From assembly GCA_019118565.1 (NCBI GenBank), contig DWYR01000019.1:1-56649 (forward strand): DNA of 56,649 nt, given 5' to 3'. Both the position numbers and the translations under genes were made by a program. The notes below the pieces were generated by a model. The model saw only the letters and a program-made list of their open reading frames with translations. It was not told the DNA's origin and searched no databases. Below, piece after piece: positions 33,110-41,523 of the stretch (within the stretch, counting starts at the first letter, position 1; every line of letters starts with the position of its first letter). The stretch is from Candidatus Alistipes avicola. GTDB taxonomy: Bacteria > Bacteroidota > Bacteroidia > Bacteroidales > Rikenellaceae.

Positions 33110-33763
33110 TTAGATCCTTCTTTTTATAAAATTCCAAAGGAGCTGGGGGATAGAGGTTTTGCACAACCATAGAATTACAATTATCGTAGAGGCAATTCCG
33201 ATGATCCAACCGAGACGGGAGTGCTTTTTTTCCGTCTGTTTCTCTGCCAAGAGGCGATAATCCAGCCTCTCTGTCTGAATGTGCTCCTCGTTCCCGGAAA
33301 CGGCTCTTCGAAGAGAGCCGCTGTCCGAGGCGAATTGTCGGCGGATCGTACGATTCTCCACTCGATAACGGGTACGTGCGATACTGTCGCTTTTCCCGAT
33401 CACTATTAGTGTATCATTATGTATTTCCGCCTGAATGGAGGTCCGTCCGCTATGGGTACGGAAACTTGCCCCTTGAGGAAGGGATCCCAATTCGCGGACC
33501 GGGATCGAAAGTTGTACCTTCTCTTGCGGAATTGCATCCGTTGAAATTGTTAGTATATAGGACGAAGAGTCGATTTGCTCCGTTTTTTGTCTTCGAAGCG
33601 AGTCGCGTGTGTCGGATTGTCTACTTGCTGCGGCTTGTAGATGTGTCGTTTGTTGCAGTGTCGAACTTTTTGTGTCCTGTTTCGTGGCGGCGCATCCGGC
33701 CGTTATCAGCAGGATCGACAAGAGTAGTATCGCGCGACGCTTTGTCGGAGTGTATGGATTCAT
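33110..33763 (-). CDS. Lipoprotein with C-terminal membrane anchor, u-spanin-like, 217 aa
   Basis: The N-terminus has a lipoprotein signal (ILLLSILLITAGC, Cys24), and the C-terminus has a single transmembrane segment (WIIGIASTIIVILWLCKTSI, about 186-205) ending in basic residues (KRRI). A lipid anchor at one end and a membrane span at the other is the topology of unimolecular spanins, which fuse inner and outer membranes in the last step of phage lysis. The middle is polar and charged. The start codon lies within the upstream gene, overlapping it by 143 nt in another frame. Function is inferred from topology and the amidase neighbour only. Confidence 0.6.
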   Translation of the reverse strand: MNPYTPTKRRAILLLSILLITAGCAATKQDTKSSTLQQTTHLQAAASRQSDTRDSLRRQKTEQIDSSSYILTISTDAIPQEKVQLSIPVRELGSLPQGASFRTHSGRTSIQAEIHNDTLIVIGKSDSIARTRYRVENRTIRRQFASDSGSLRRAVSGNEEHIQTERLDYRLLAEKQTEKKHSRLGWIIGIASTIIVILWLCKTSIPQLLWNFIKRRI

Positions 33764-34061
33764 AGGCTTTGGTATTTCGGTTGATGTTTTTGCGCAGGGT
33801 CGCTACTTCTTTGGTGAGGCGGTCTATTTTCAACCGCAGTTCCTCATGAAGAACTTGCCAGCTTGCTTTTTCTTGTCGGAGTGCGACATTTTCCTGCAAT
33901 ACGGTGTTGTATTTCTCGCAAAGCAGATCGATCGATTGCTGCATATGAGCCAATAGATCGTTGTTGCGTTTGCGGCGGGAAACCAGCCAGGTTGCCACGC
34001 TCGAAAGAAATCCGCTCGGCAGGGCGAAGGTGAGAATGTCTAAAAGGAGGGAGGGTGTCAT
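33621..34061 (-). CDS. Membrane/coiled-coil protein, holin-like candidate, 146 aa
   Basis: No named family was recognised. A hydrophobic N-terminal segment (LLLDILTFALPSGFLSSVAT) is followed by RRKR and a long coiled-coil region (about residues 35-95, e.g. EELRLKIDRLTKEVATLRKN). The basic cluster after the membrane span suggests the coiled coil faces the cytoplasm, which argues against an i-spanin. The last 47 codons overlap the downstream lipoprotein gene out of frame and are polar (Asp/Thr/Arg/Ser-rich). It sits 13 nt after an amidase lacking a signal peptide, the usual place for a holin or release factor. Confidence 0.5.
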   Translation of the reverse strand: MTPSLLLDILTFALPSGFLSSVATWLVSRRKRNNDLLAHMQQSIDLLCEKYNTVLQENVALRQEKASWQVLHEELRLKIDRLTKEVATLRKNINRNTKAYESIHSDKASRDTTLVDPADNGRMRRHETGHKKFDTATNDTSTSRSK

Positions 34062-34074
34062 GGAAATAATGGAT

Positions 34075-34539
34075 TTAAGGAGCTATTCCGATCTCATGGA
34101 GCCAGTTCTGCACGTCGAAGCTGGGACACGCCTTGGCGGCCAGTTCGTTGTGTCCTACTACGGTTGCTTGGGGAAATCGGGAAAGGAAATCCCGGACGTA
34201 CCGTTCCATTGCAGACAGCTGTTGAGGTGTGCGGGTATCTTTGGGGGTGCATCCGTCGGTGTCGACTCCTCCGACATAGGCAATGTGCCGACTGGTGGTG
34301 TTGAAGCCTTTGACTCCGTTGGTAATTTCCCATGGATCTACGATCGAGTCTTCGTTGTTGGGGACCAATCTTTCGATCGTTCCGTCGAGATGGATCAGAT
34401 CGGTATATCCGACCTGTTTCCACCCTCGCCCTCCTGCCTGGATCGGAGCTGTATGCCACGTACGGATATCATCTCCGGTTACATCTCGGCCAGGGGGTGT
34501 TGCGGTACAGTGAATAACGAGGCGTTCGATTTTTTTCAT
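34075..34539 (-). CDS. N-acetylmuramoyl-L-alanine amidase (Amidase_2/T7 lysozyme type)
   Basis: A 154-aa single-domain amidase that would cut the bond between MurNAc and L-Ala in peptidoglycan. Zinc ligands are visible: His in LVIHCTATPPGRDV, His in ATVVGHNELA and Cys in AKACPSFDVQ. The substrate-binding segments GYTDLIHLDG and HIAYVGGVD are also typical. There is no signal peptide, as in phage endolysins and domesticated copies that depend on a membrane partner for release. It starts at the ATG 34539, which overlaps the stop of a small upstream frame (ATGA). It is first of the three larger genes in this minus-strand module. Confidence 0.92.
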   Translation of the reverse strand: MKKIERLVIHCTATPPGRDVTGDDIRTWHTAPIQAGGRGWKQVGYTDLIHLDGTIERLVPNNEDSIVDPWEITNGVKGFNTTSRHIAYVGGVDTDGCTPKDTRTPQQLSAMERYVRDFLSRFPQATVVGHNELAAKACPSFDVQNWLHEIGIAP

Positions 34540-34667
34540 GATAAAAAACGTTTTAAATAAATGAAAAGAGGAAGTTGCTCTTGAAGATGCATTTCTCTTG
34601 ACAAGAGCAAAAAAGGAGCGTGAAAAAGGAAGTAGGACTTGCGCATGAGAAAGGACGGTATCCTCAT
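34536..34667 (-). CDS. Possible small ORF of 43 aa coupled to the amidase
   Basis: Between the predicted module promoter and the amidase lies a 43-codon frame. Its start is MRIPSFLMRKSYFLFHAPFL and it ends SFLS-type (KRFLS). It is rich in Phe and Leu with basic residues, and its TGA overlaps the amidase ATG as ATGA. This could be a leader peptide or a small membrane protein. The frame may also be chance; the same bases form a hairpin (TTGCTCTTG/CAAGAGCAA at about 34573-34608). No family is known to me. Confidence 0.25.
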   Translation of the reverse strand: MRIPSFLMRKSYFLFHAPFLLLSREMHLQEQLPLFIYLKRFLS

Positions 34668-34732
34668 GTGTGGCTCAAGGCCTGGGGAAAGGGCTTTCCT
34701 CTACAGAAGGAGTCCTTTGAGAACGGGTTGGG

Positions 34733-34765
34733 CAAAGATAATTGTTCGTGGCGGCGGAGTCCAAA
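34733..34765 (-). promoter_or_regulatory. Promoter for the lysis-like module
   Basis: On the minus strand, TTTG (34765-34762), a 21-nt spacer and TATCTTTG (34740-34733). The predicted start near 34727 gives an unusually long leader of about 190 nt before the amidase, containing the small ORF and a hairpin. Confidence 0.55.
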
Positions 34766-34877
34766 TCGGAAGTGCAAGATGATCTCCCTGAACGGCATGA
34801 TACGCTTTTTTTGTCGTTATCATGCGCGAAGTCGAGGAATCGGTATTACGACAGGGAAGTCTCTCGAATGGGAGGAC

Positions 34878-34908
34878 TTGTTTTTATGGGGGCGAATCTG
34901 TATTTTTG
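34878..34908 (+). promoter_or_regulatory. Promoter for mutY
   Basis: TTG at 34878-34880, a 20-nt spacer and TATTTTTG at 34901-34908. The predicted start near 34914 gives a leader of about 77 nt. Confidence 0.6.
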
Positions 34909-34990
34909 TCAAGATCTTTGAATGGGAGCTCCGATCTTCAGCATTCTCTTCCAGGCAGAGGTTCCTCCCACCCGGTTCTGAATTTTTACG

Positions 34991-36073
34991 ATGAAAAAAT
35001 ATCGGCAGACAGGTCCCTCTACGGTCGATTCGGAATATTCCGCTTTACTTCTTTCCTGGTATGCCCTCCAGGGGAGGGATCTGCCGTGGCGTTGTACACG
35101 GGATCCCTATCGTATTTGGATTTCGGAGGTAATTTTGCAACAAACCAGAGTGGCGCAGGGGACGGCTTATTATCTGCGTTTTATGGAGAGATTCCCGGAT
35201 GTAGCCGCTTTGGCGGGAGCTTCCGAGGATGAAGTGTTGAAATGCTGGCAAGGATTGGGATATTATTCGCGGGCTCGCAACCTGCATGCGGCGGCACGGC
35301 GGATCGTTTCCTGTTTCGACGGGGTATTCCCGGTCGAGTATGCCGACGTGAGATCCTTACCTGGGATCGGCGACTATACGGCCTCCGCGATTTGCTCGAT
35401 AGCCTACGATGCTCCGTACGCAGTTCTCGATGGCAACGTATTCCGAGTGCTCTCCCGTTTGTTCGATCTCGATTGGCCGATCGATACGACGGCCGGACGA
35501 AGAGCGTTTTTGCAGTTGGCAGAGGCGATGCTGGACCAAACTCGACCGGGACTTTACAATCAAGCTGTTATGGATTTTGGCGCTATATGTTGTCTCCCGG
35601 TACAACCGCACTGTACGGATTGTCCTTTGCAAGCGAGGTGTCTCTCCTTCGCGGCTGGCCATGTATCCGTGCGGCCGGTAAAACGGATTCGGGCTAAGGT
35701 TGAGCCCCGTTATTTCAATTATTTGATCATCGAGTGCGGTTCGGAGCTGCTTTTACATCGTCGAGAAGGGAAAGATATTTGGCGGGGATTGTACGAGTTT
35801 CCTCTTATCGAGACTTCTCAGCCGATGGAGTACCTGGAGCTGGTTCGTACCGAGCCGTTTCATGCGTTGTTTGAGGACGTTGAGGAGTGGCAGTTTCTCG
35901 AATCGACTCTTATGCCGATTCATCAACTTTCCCACCAAGCCATTCATGCTGTCTTTTATCGTATCAAGGTCGATCAATGGAGCGAAGCCATGCGCCGTTT
36001 GTGTGTCGTTGATCGCTCTCGATTGGATGATTATGCCGTTCCTCGTTTGATCGAACGTTATCTCTCCCGATGA
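34991..36073 (+). CDS. mutY: A/G-specific adenine DNA glycosylase MutY
   Basis: MutY removes adenine mispaired with 8-oxoguanine. The helix-hairpin-helix glycosylase core shows ISEVILQQTRVAQGTAYYL with the catalytic Glu, then LPGIGDYTASAICSIAY as the HhH motif and VLDGNVFRVLSRLFD carrying the catalytic Asp. The 4Fe-4S cluster cysteines follow (AICCLPVQPHCTDCPLQARC). The C-terminal NUDIX-like domain that recognises 8-oxoG is present (LLHRREGKDIWRGLYEFPLI). The length of 360 aa is normal. It is monocistronic, diverges from the lysis-like module and precedes a shared terminator with the OmpA gene. Confidence 0.95.
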   Translation: MKKYRQTGPSTVDSEYSALLLSWYALQGRDLPWRCTRDPYRIWISEVILQQTRVAQGTAYYLRFMERFPDVAALAGASEDEVLKCWQGLGYYSRARNLHAAARRIVSCFDGVFPVEYADVRSLPGIGDYTASAICSIAYDAPYAVLDGNVFRVLSRLFDLDWPIDTTAGRRAFLQLAEAMLDQTRPGLYNQAVMDFGAICCLPVQPHCTDCPLQARCLSFAAGHVSVRPVKRIRAKVEPRYFNYLIIECGSELLLHRREGKDIWRGLYEFPLIETSQPMEYLELVRTEPFHALFEDVEEWQFLESTLMPIHQLSHQAIHAVFYRIKVDQWSEAMRRLCVVDRSRLDDYAVPRLIERYLSR

Positions 36074-36208
36074 ATCTTCTCATTCGGCGCGATGGAGCAG
36101 TTGCGGACTCTCTCCCTCTTGTGTCGGTTGCAAGATCCTGTTGGAACATCAATTACTATTTCCTGCCCGTGTCATGGATTGTGGCGGATTCGTCGGAAGA
36201 ATATGGTC

Positions 36209-36244
36209 AAAAAAAGACCGATGCTTTTGCATCGGTCTTTTTTT
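36209..36244. terminator. Bidirectional terminator between mutY and the OmpA-family gene
   Basis: A 16-bp stem with TTTT loop, A7 on the left arm and T7 on the right arm. It ends 12 nt before the OmpA-family gene's stop and serves both convergent genes. Confidence 0.9.
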
Positions 36245-36255
36245 CAGGATTCAGA

Positions 36256-37518
36256 TTACTGAATCAGCGTTACACGGTTCTCAGCTGCGTTCTTGAACGG
36301 AGAAACAGAATCGCTGTACCCTTTGTAGGTGAGGTTCTCTGCTTTTACGCCTTTCGAAATCAGATAGTCGTAAACTTTCTTAGCGCGCTGTTCTGCCAGC
36401 TGCGTATTACGAGCTTTCGAACCGGTGTTGGGATCTGCGTGACCGCCGATCACATAAATCTTCTCTTTCGGAGCGTCCTTGATCTGGGCTGCAATTACAT
36501 CGAGACGAAGTTTCTCCTTGTCGCTCAATTCGGTCGAACCGATATTGAAGAAGGTAATGCCTTTGGTGGTCAGGTAGATGTCCTCGTTGGCAACGGAGTT
36601 GGGACCCCATTTTGCCATTTCAGCGGCTTTCTTTGCGGCCTGGGCTTCAGCCTCGGCTTTCTTGGCAGCAGCTTTTGCGGCAGCCAGGTCGTTGCTCAAA
36701 TCTTCGTTGTCCTCAGCCAATTCTGCCAAGGCCAGATCGCGCTCAGCAACTGCGTTCTGGTAAGCCAGAGCATCCTCTACAGAGAACGGAGAAGCCTGTT
36801 TGAAACCGCGTTTGTTGAAACGGTATGCAAGACCGATGGTTGCGCTGTATGCAACGGCTGCACGGTCGTTACCGCTTTTGATAACTGCGGGCATCGTGCT
36901 GTTGGGCAGGATCCACGTTTTAAGTTCCAATTCGATATCCAAACCGCGGGCTACACGGAATTTGTTCAACAGACCGGCAGCGAAACCGAATGCATGGCTG
37001 GTTCCCGTTCCCCATTTCTCTTGGAATTTGTCGGTGAAGTCCATGGCGTGATAACCGAAGCCGGCAAACGGAACAGCGTAGTAAACACGATCGTCGCGCT
37101 CGCCTCCGATCCAGTTCGAAAGGTTAACCATGAAGTCGACATGAGTGAACAGATAGGGGTTCTTCATGTAGGCACCTGTAAATGTGTTGCTCTGATATTC
37201 ACCGCCTTGCAGTTGCAGACGGGCTCCCATTACAGGGTGGAACCATTTGGTGAGGCTGAAATCTGCCTGCCAGTTTACATGATTGCGACGACTGCCGAAA
37301 TCTTCTTTGCCCAGCGTTCCGTTCAACGTCAGGCCTTGAGCTCCTCCGGCGATCGAGATCTCCCAGTTGTCGAAGAATCGGTTGGTCTCATAGCCGGCCC
37401 AGCCCTTCTTCGGCTGTTGTTGCTCGAGAACGACCAGATCCTCCTCTACTGCTACAACCTGAGCCGATGCTGCTGCCCCGCAAAGAGCGAGAGCAAGCGT
37501 AAAGAAAAGTTTTTTCAT
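36256..37518 (-). CDS. OmpA-family outer-membrane protein, 420 aa
   Basis: The start at 37518 gives a clean signal peptide (MKKLFFTLALALCGAAASAQ); a longer frame to 37599 is rejected because it places 27 polar residues before it. The N-terminal half is a beta-barrel-like region (GYETNRFFDNWEISIAGGAQ; GMGARLQ-like strands). An Ala/Glu-rich coiled-coil segment follows (KAAAKKAEAEAQAAKKAAEM). The C-terminal OmpA/peptidoglycan-binding domain is clear (IYVIGGHADPNTGSKARNTQ; LAEQRAKKVYDYLISKGV; NAAENRVTLIQ). It anchors the outer membrane to peptidoglycan. Abundant expression is likely but not shown. A weak -7 match lies just upstream. Confidence 0.92.
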   Translation of the reverse strand: MKKLFFTLALALCGAAASAQVVAVEEDLVVLEQQQPKKGWAGYETNRFFDNWEISIAGGAQGLTLNGTLGKEDFGSRRNHVNWQADFSLTKWFHPVMGARLQLQGGEYQSNTFTGAYMKNPYLFTHVDFMVNLSNWIGGERDDRVYYAVPFAGFGYHAMDFTDKFQEKWGTGTSHAFGFAAGLLNKFRVARGLDIELELKTWILPNSTMPAVIKSGNDRAAVAYSATIGLAYRFNKRGFKQASPFSVEDALAYQNAVAERDLALAELAEDNEDLSNDLAAAKAAAKKAEAEAQAAKKAAEMAKWGPNSVANEDIYLTTKGITFFNIGSTELSDKEKLRLDVIAAQIKDAPKEKIYVIGGHADPNTGSKARNTQLAEQRAKKVYDYLISKGVKAENLTYKGYSDSVSPFKNAAENRVTLIQ

Positions 37519-37737
37519 ACAAAATTCAAATTTAGTTATACTCCTTTTTTGTTTGCTTCTTAAGCTTTGTGCAAAGAGGTGAATGCTATCACGCTCCAAA
37601 AATATTCATTTTTTCTTTATTTTCTAAATTTTATTCAAAAACGTTTTGTTTTTTGAATGTGTTGTATTGATAAATGCACAAAGTCCGCGCCAAATCCATC
37701 TATTTGTGGATGATTCGATGTTTTATTGTTTCAGAGA

Positions 37738-40287
37738 TCATCCGCATTTGGAGTATCCGCAAGACATGCAGGTCAGGCATCCGTTTTGGTAAGCCATCGT
37801 CTCCTGCCCACAGGAGGGACATTTGTCCTTGGTCTGGGTGCCGTCGACGATGTATTGTTTCAAGGCTCGTTCCACACCGTTTTTCCACGTATTGATGGTT
37901 TCGCTGTTCAGGTGCAGCGATTCGATCAAGGAGACTACGTTGGTAATCGGCATGCCATGTCGCAATACGCCGGAGATCAATTTCGCATAGTTCCAAAACT
38001 CCTCGTTGAACAAACGGGATATACCGCCGATCGTATTCGTATATCCGTATCGGTCCGTATACTGGAAATCGTATCGTTTCGATCCGTTTTCTTCGCGTAC
38101 CTTTATTATATTGCCCTTGGTGATCTTCGGGGGAATGAACATGGCATCTTCTTCGATTTTTCCGGTGAAGATTTCGTAAGGACGGTTGTTTTGTAGGCCC
38201 ACGAAGGCGATCCAGTTTTCATTGCCATTTTTGAATCGTACCACATCGGCCGGAATGGATTTCGGTCGTTTGAAAACGGTCGCTTGCAAGTCCTCTTTTT
38301 TGACCTCTTTTTTCTTCTTGTCAAGCAGTACGCCGTCGCGGCAACCATCACGATATACGGTAACTCCTTTGCATCCGCACTCCCAGGCGGTACGATAAAC
38401 TTCGGCAACCAGAGCTTCCGAGACGTTGTTGGGTAGATTTACTGTGACTGAAATCGAGTGATCAACCCATTTTTGGATCTCTCCCTGCATTTTTACTTTG
38501 GACACCCAGTCGATGTCGTTGGCCGTGGCTCCGTAGTAGGGTGACGCAGCCACCCATTTATTGAGCTCCTCGTCCGAGATGTCCTTCAGTTTTGATGTGT
38601 CGTATCCGTTGGCGTTGAGCCACTTGACGAAATTGTGGTGGTAAACGTTGTATTCTTCGAACTTTTCGCCCATTTCGTCTACGAAAGCCACCTTTGCATC
38701 CTGATCCGACGGATTGATCTTGCGCCGACGTTTGTATACGGGGCGGAAAACCGGTTCGATGCCCGATGTGGTTTGCGACATGAGAGACGTGGTGCCGGTC
38801 GGGGCGATTGTCAACATGGCGATGTTGCGTCGTCCTTTTTGTACCATTTCATCATAGAGTGCAGGATCGGCTTCGCGAATACGAGTGATCATCGGATTGT
38901 GCTCTTCTCTCCGGGCATCGAAAACTTCGAACGGGCCGCGTTCACCTGCCATTTTGACCGAAGCTCGGTAGGCTTCGATGGCGAGAGTTTTCTGAACTTT
39001 TACCGCAAAAGCGGTTGCTTCCGGAGTGCCGTAGCGCAGCCCCAGAGCGGCAAGCATATCTCCTTCGGCCGTGATTCCGAGCCCCGTGCGACGTCCCTTT
39101 CTGGCCATCGTACGAATCTTTTTCCAAAGCTCGAGTTCTACGCGACGGATGTCTTCATCTTCAGGATCCTCTTCGATTTTTTTGATGATCTGCTCGACCT
39201 TCTCCAATTCGAGATCGATGATGTCGTCCATCATGCGCATGGCCTTTTCGACATGAGTCTTGAACTTGTCGAAATCGAACGCAGCCTCCTTGGTGAACGG
39301 ATTGTTTACATATCCGAACAGGTTGATTGCCAACAGACGGCATGAGTCGTACGGACACAACGGGATTTCGCCGCAAGGGTTGGTTGCTACGGTTGTAAAT
39401 CCTTCGTCCGCATAGCAGTCCGGGATACTTTCGCGAATGATCGTATCCCAGAACATGACACCCGGCTCGGCTGACTTCCATGCGTTGTGGATGATTTTGT
39501 CCCAGAGTTTCTTTGCATCGATATCTTGTTCGTATCGAGGTTTGTCGCTGTCGATCGGGAACTGTTGATGGTATTTCTTGTTGGCCAAGGCCGCGCTCAT
39601 GAATTCGTCGTCGAGTTTGATCGAGACGTTGGCACCGGTTACTTTGCTCGTATCTACTTTTGCGTCGATGAATCGTTCCGCGTCGGGATGCTTTACCGAC
39701 AAGGTCAACATCAAGGCTCCTCGGCGACCGTCTTGTGCCACCTCTCTGGTTGAGTTTGAGTAACGCTCCATGAAGGGGACGATACCGGTTGAGGTCAGTG
39801 CCGAGTTGAGGACGGGGCTTCCCGTCGGACGGATGTGCGAAAGGTCGTGTCCCACGCCGCCGCGTCGTTTCATCAGTTGGACCTGTTCCTCATCGATGCG
39901 GAAGATGCCTCCGTATGAGTCGGCCGGATGTTTGTGCCCGATGACGAAGCAGTTTGAAAGGGAGGCAACCTGGAAATGGTTTCCGATACCCGTCATCGGA
40001 CCGCCTTGAGGAATTACGTAGCGGAAGTGATCGAGCAGGTCGAATACCTCTTGCCGGGTCATCGGGTTGGGGTATTTTTGTTCGATGCGTTCGATTTCGG
40101 CTGCGATGCGTTCGTGCATTTCGCGCGGCGATTTTTCATAGATGTGGCCGAACGAGTCTTTGAGCGCATATTTGCTTACCCAGACTGTTGCCGCCAGTTC
40201 GTCGCCGTCGAAGTATCGTTTCGACTCCTCGACCGCTTCGTTGTAGGAGACTTCGGTTGGCAGTCCCGTTTTGTTGTTGTTTGACAT
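37738..40287 (-). CDS. nrdJ: Class II adenosylcobalamin-dependent ribonucleotide reductase
   Basis: NrdJ reduces ribonucleotides using coenzyme B12, independent of oxygen. The ATG at 40287 (MSNNNKTGLPTEVSYNEAVE) is preferred over the in-frame start 18 nt upstream. Catalytic features are SLSNCFVIGH (redox Cys), the finger-loop motif NPCGEIPL with radical Cys and Glu, and the glycine-rich phosphate-binding region. The C-terminus has a zinc-ribbon-like Cys-rich tail (CPSCGQETMAYQNGCLTCMS), typical of this subfamily. The product has 849 residues. I searched the upstream region for a cobalamin riboswitch and saw none. It is transcribed alone. Confidence 0.94.
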   Translation of the reverse strand: MSNNNKTGLPTEVSYNEAVEESKRYFDGDELAATVWVSKYALKDSFGHIYEKSPREMHERIAAEIERIEQKYPNPMTRQEVFDLLDHFRYVIPQGGPMTGIGNHFQVASLSNCFVIGHKHPADSYGGIFRIDEEQVQLMKRRGGVGHDLSHIRPTGSPVLNSALTSTGIVPFMERYSNSTREVAQDGRRGALMLTLSVKHPDAERFIDAKVDTSKVTGANVSIKLDDEFMSAALANKKYHQQFPIDSDKPRYEQDIDAKKLWDKIIHNAWKSAEPGVMFWDTIIRESIPDCYADEGFTTVATNPCGEIPLCPYDSCRLLAINLFGYVNNPFTKEAAFDFDKFKTHVEKAMRMMDDIIDLELEKVEQIIKKIEEDPEDEDIRRVELELWKKIRTMARKGRRTGLGITAEGDMLAALGLRYGTPEATAFAVKVQKTLAIEAYRASVKMAGERGPFEVFDARREEHNPMITRIREADPALYDEMVQKGRRNIAMLTIAPTGTTSLMSQTTSGIEPVFRPVYKRRRKINPSDQDAKVAFVDEMGEKFEEYNVYHHNFVKWLNANGYDTSKLKDISDEELNKWVAASPYYGATANDIDWVSKVKMQGEIQKWVDHSISVTVNLPNNVSEALVAEVYRTAWECGCKGVTVYRDGCRDGVLLDKKKKEVKKEDLQATVFKRPKSIPADVVRFKNGNENWIAFVGLQNNRPYEIFTGKIEEDAMFIPPKITKGNIIKVREENGSKRYDFQYTDRYGYTNTIGGISRLFNEEFWNYAKLISGVLRHGMPITNVVSLIESLHLNSETINTWKNGVERALKQYIVDGTQTKDKCPSCGQETMAYQNGCLTCMSCGYSKCG

Positions 40288-40459
40288 AATTTTTTGGGGT
40301 TCCAATCTCTGTTTTATTTGAAATTCAGGAGATAGATCCGTTTACTCTGAAACAGAGAGACAGCTTCGTTTACAAAGGTCCTCTTTTTTTTGGGATTTTC
40401 CCCTTTTCTGTTCGATAATTTATTCCGAAGTTGTCAACAATCGACTCGTCAAAACGGAA

Positions 40460-40500
40460 AATACGCCTCCTGACAAATCGGGAGGGCTTTCCCGTAAGAT
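40460..40500 (-). terminator. Weak terminator after the RidA-family gene
   Basis: On the minus strand, CCTCCcGA-TTTG-TCaGGAGG forms a hairpin with one mismatch, followed by a loosely T-rich stretch, 13-50 nt after the RidA-family stop. It has no long T run. Confidence 0.4.
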
Positions 40501-40512
40501 TTGAAGAGTTGT

Positions 40513-40887
40513 TTATTTGACGGCGATGGCGTCGATTTCCACCTGAGCTCCCATCGGCAATTTGGCTACCTGATAGCAGACGCGTGCAGGCATATCTTTC
40601 GTAAAGAAAGTCGCATAGATGGCGTTCATTGCGGCAAAATCACCCATGTCATTCAGCAATACGGTAGTTTTTACCACATCCGAGAACGAGTATCCGGCCT
40701 CTTCCAGAATGTGTCCCAGGTTGGCGAGTGATTGACGGGTCTGTTGTTCAATGCCTTCGGCCATAATGCCGGTGGCGCCGTCGATCGGAAGCTGTCCCGA
40801 AATATAGAGAGTCTCACCGCATTGTACGGCCTGAGAATAGGGGCCTACGGCTTTAGGGGCTTTAGGAGATGCGATAATTTTTTTCAT
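40513..40887 (-). CDS. RidA/YjgF/UK114-family protein
   Basis: A 124-aa RidA-like protein that would hydrolyse reactive enamine/imine intermediates from PLP enzymes. Family marks are PKAVGPYSQAVQCGETLYIS, GQLPIDGATGIM, QTRQSLANLGHILEEAGYSF and DVVKTTVLLNDM. The active-site Arg is present in PARVCYQVAKLP, with the ending GAQVEIDAIAVK. It is monocistronic. A TATCTTTG -7 element lies on the minus strand at 40924-40917, with no clear -33 element. Confidence 0.95.
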   Translation of the reverse strand: MKKIIASPKAPKAVGPYSQAVQCGETLYISGQLPIDGATGIMAEGIEQQTRQSLANLGHILEEAGYSFSDVVKTTVLLNDMGDFAAMNAIYATFFTKDMPARVCYQVAKLPMGAQVEIDAIAVK

Positions 40888-40985
40888 GATTGGTATGGTT
40901 TGTTTGTTCTATCGTGCAAAGATAGAATTTTCTTGTGTAAATTTGCATACAATTTGATGGATAAAAAAATCAAAATCGAAAATCT

Positions 40986-41408
40986 ATGAGAGGTTTGATT
41001 AAGGCGATGCTGATGATCGTCGTCGCGATCGGAACGATGGCTTGCTGTCACTGTAAAAAGGTGCAGCGAAGCGATAATAAACCATTGATCGGTACAGAGT
41101 GGCAACTCGTTCAGATGGACGGCCGCGGAGTGTCGGTAGAGGCCGATCTTTTTACGGTGGTTTTCGGCCAGGAGAACCGTCTTTCGGGGCTCGGAGCCTG
41201 CAACCGTTTGACCGGAGATTACGAGGCAACCGAAACGGGGGCTTTGAAGATCGGGGAGTTGGCTTCGACTCGTATGGCGTGCCCCGGTATGGATCGAGAG
41301 CGGGCTTTCTTCAAGATGCTTACGGAGGCGACCCATTACGAGATCGACGGGCCGATGTTGATGATTCTCACGAACGGCGAATTGAAGGCGGTTTTCCAGG
41401 CGCGTTAA
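40986..41408 (+). CDS. META-domain lipoprotein (HslJ-like), 140 aa
   Basis: A small lipoprotein with lipobox region IGTMACCHCKK (Cys about 20). The META domain follows: LIGTEWQLVQMDGRG, FGQENRLSGLGACNRLTGDY, TRMACPGMDRERAFFKML and the ending LMILTNGELKAVFQAR. META/HslJ proteins sit in the envelope and are linked to heat or drug stress in other bacteria; their molecular role is unclear. A TAAATTTG -7-like element lies at 40938-40945. It may be cotranscribed with hemW, 115 nt downstream. Confidence 0.88.
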   Translation: MRGLIKAMLMIVVAIGTMACCHCKKVQRSDNKPLIGTEWQLVQMDGRGVSVEADLFTVVFGQENRLSGLGACNRLTGDYEATETGALKIGELASTRMACPGMDRERAFFKMLTEATHYEIDGPMLMILTNGELKAVFQAR

Positions 41409-41523
41409 CGGAGGAAGACCGACAGAGCAGATCGAAGCGGGGAAGTCTCCGGGCACAAGGAGTTTCTTCGCTTTTTACCATGCTCGCCGTCCTGGGGTGG
41501 GGAATTTTTAATTTTATGTTGTT

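Noticed and set aside
34620..34994. 124-codon plus-strand frame before mutY
   Set aside because: It spans the mutY promoter and the minus-strand leader and has low-complexity Lys/Arg/Gly/Phe composition without homology.
36070..37563. 497-codon plus-strand frame opposite the OmpA-family gene
   Set aside because: Antisense shadow; the OmpA protein on the other strand has a signal peptide and a recognised domain.
40288..40512. Cobalamin riboswitch in front of the B12-dependent ribonucleotide reductase
   Set aside because: I looked for a B12-box-like segment and long paired leader and saw none.
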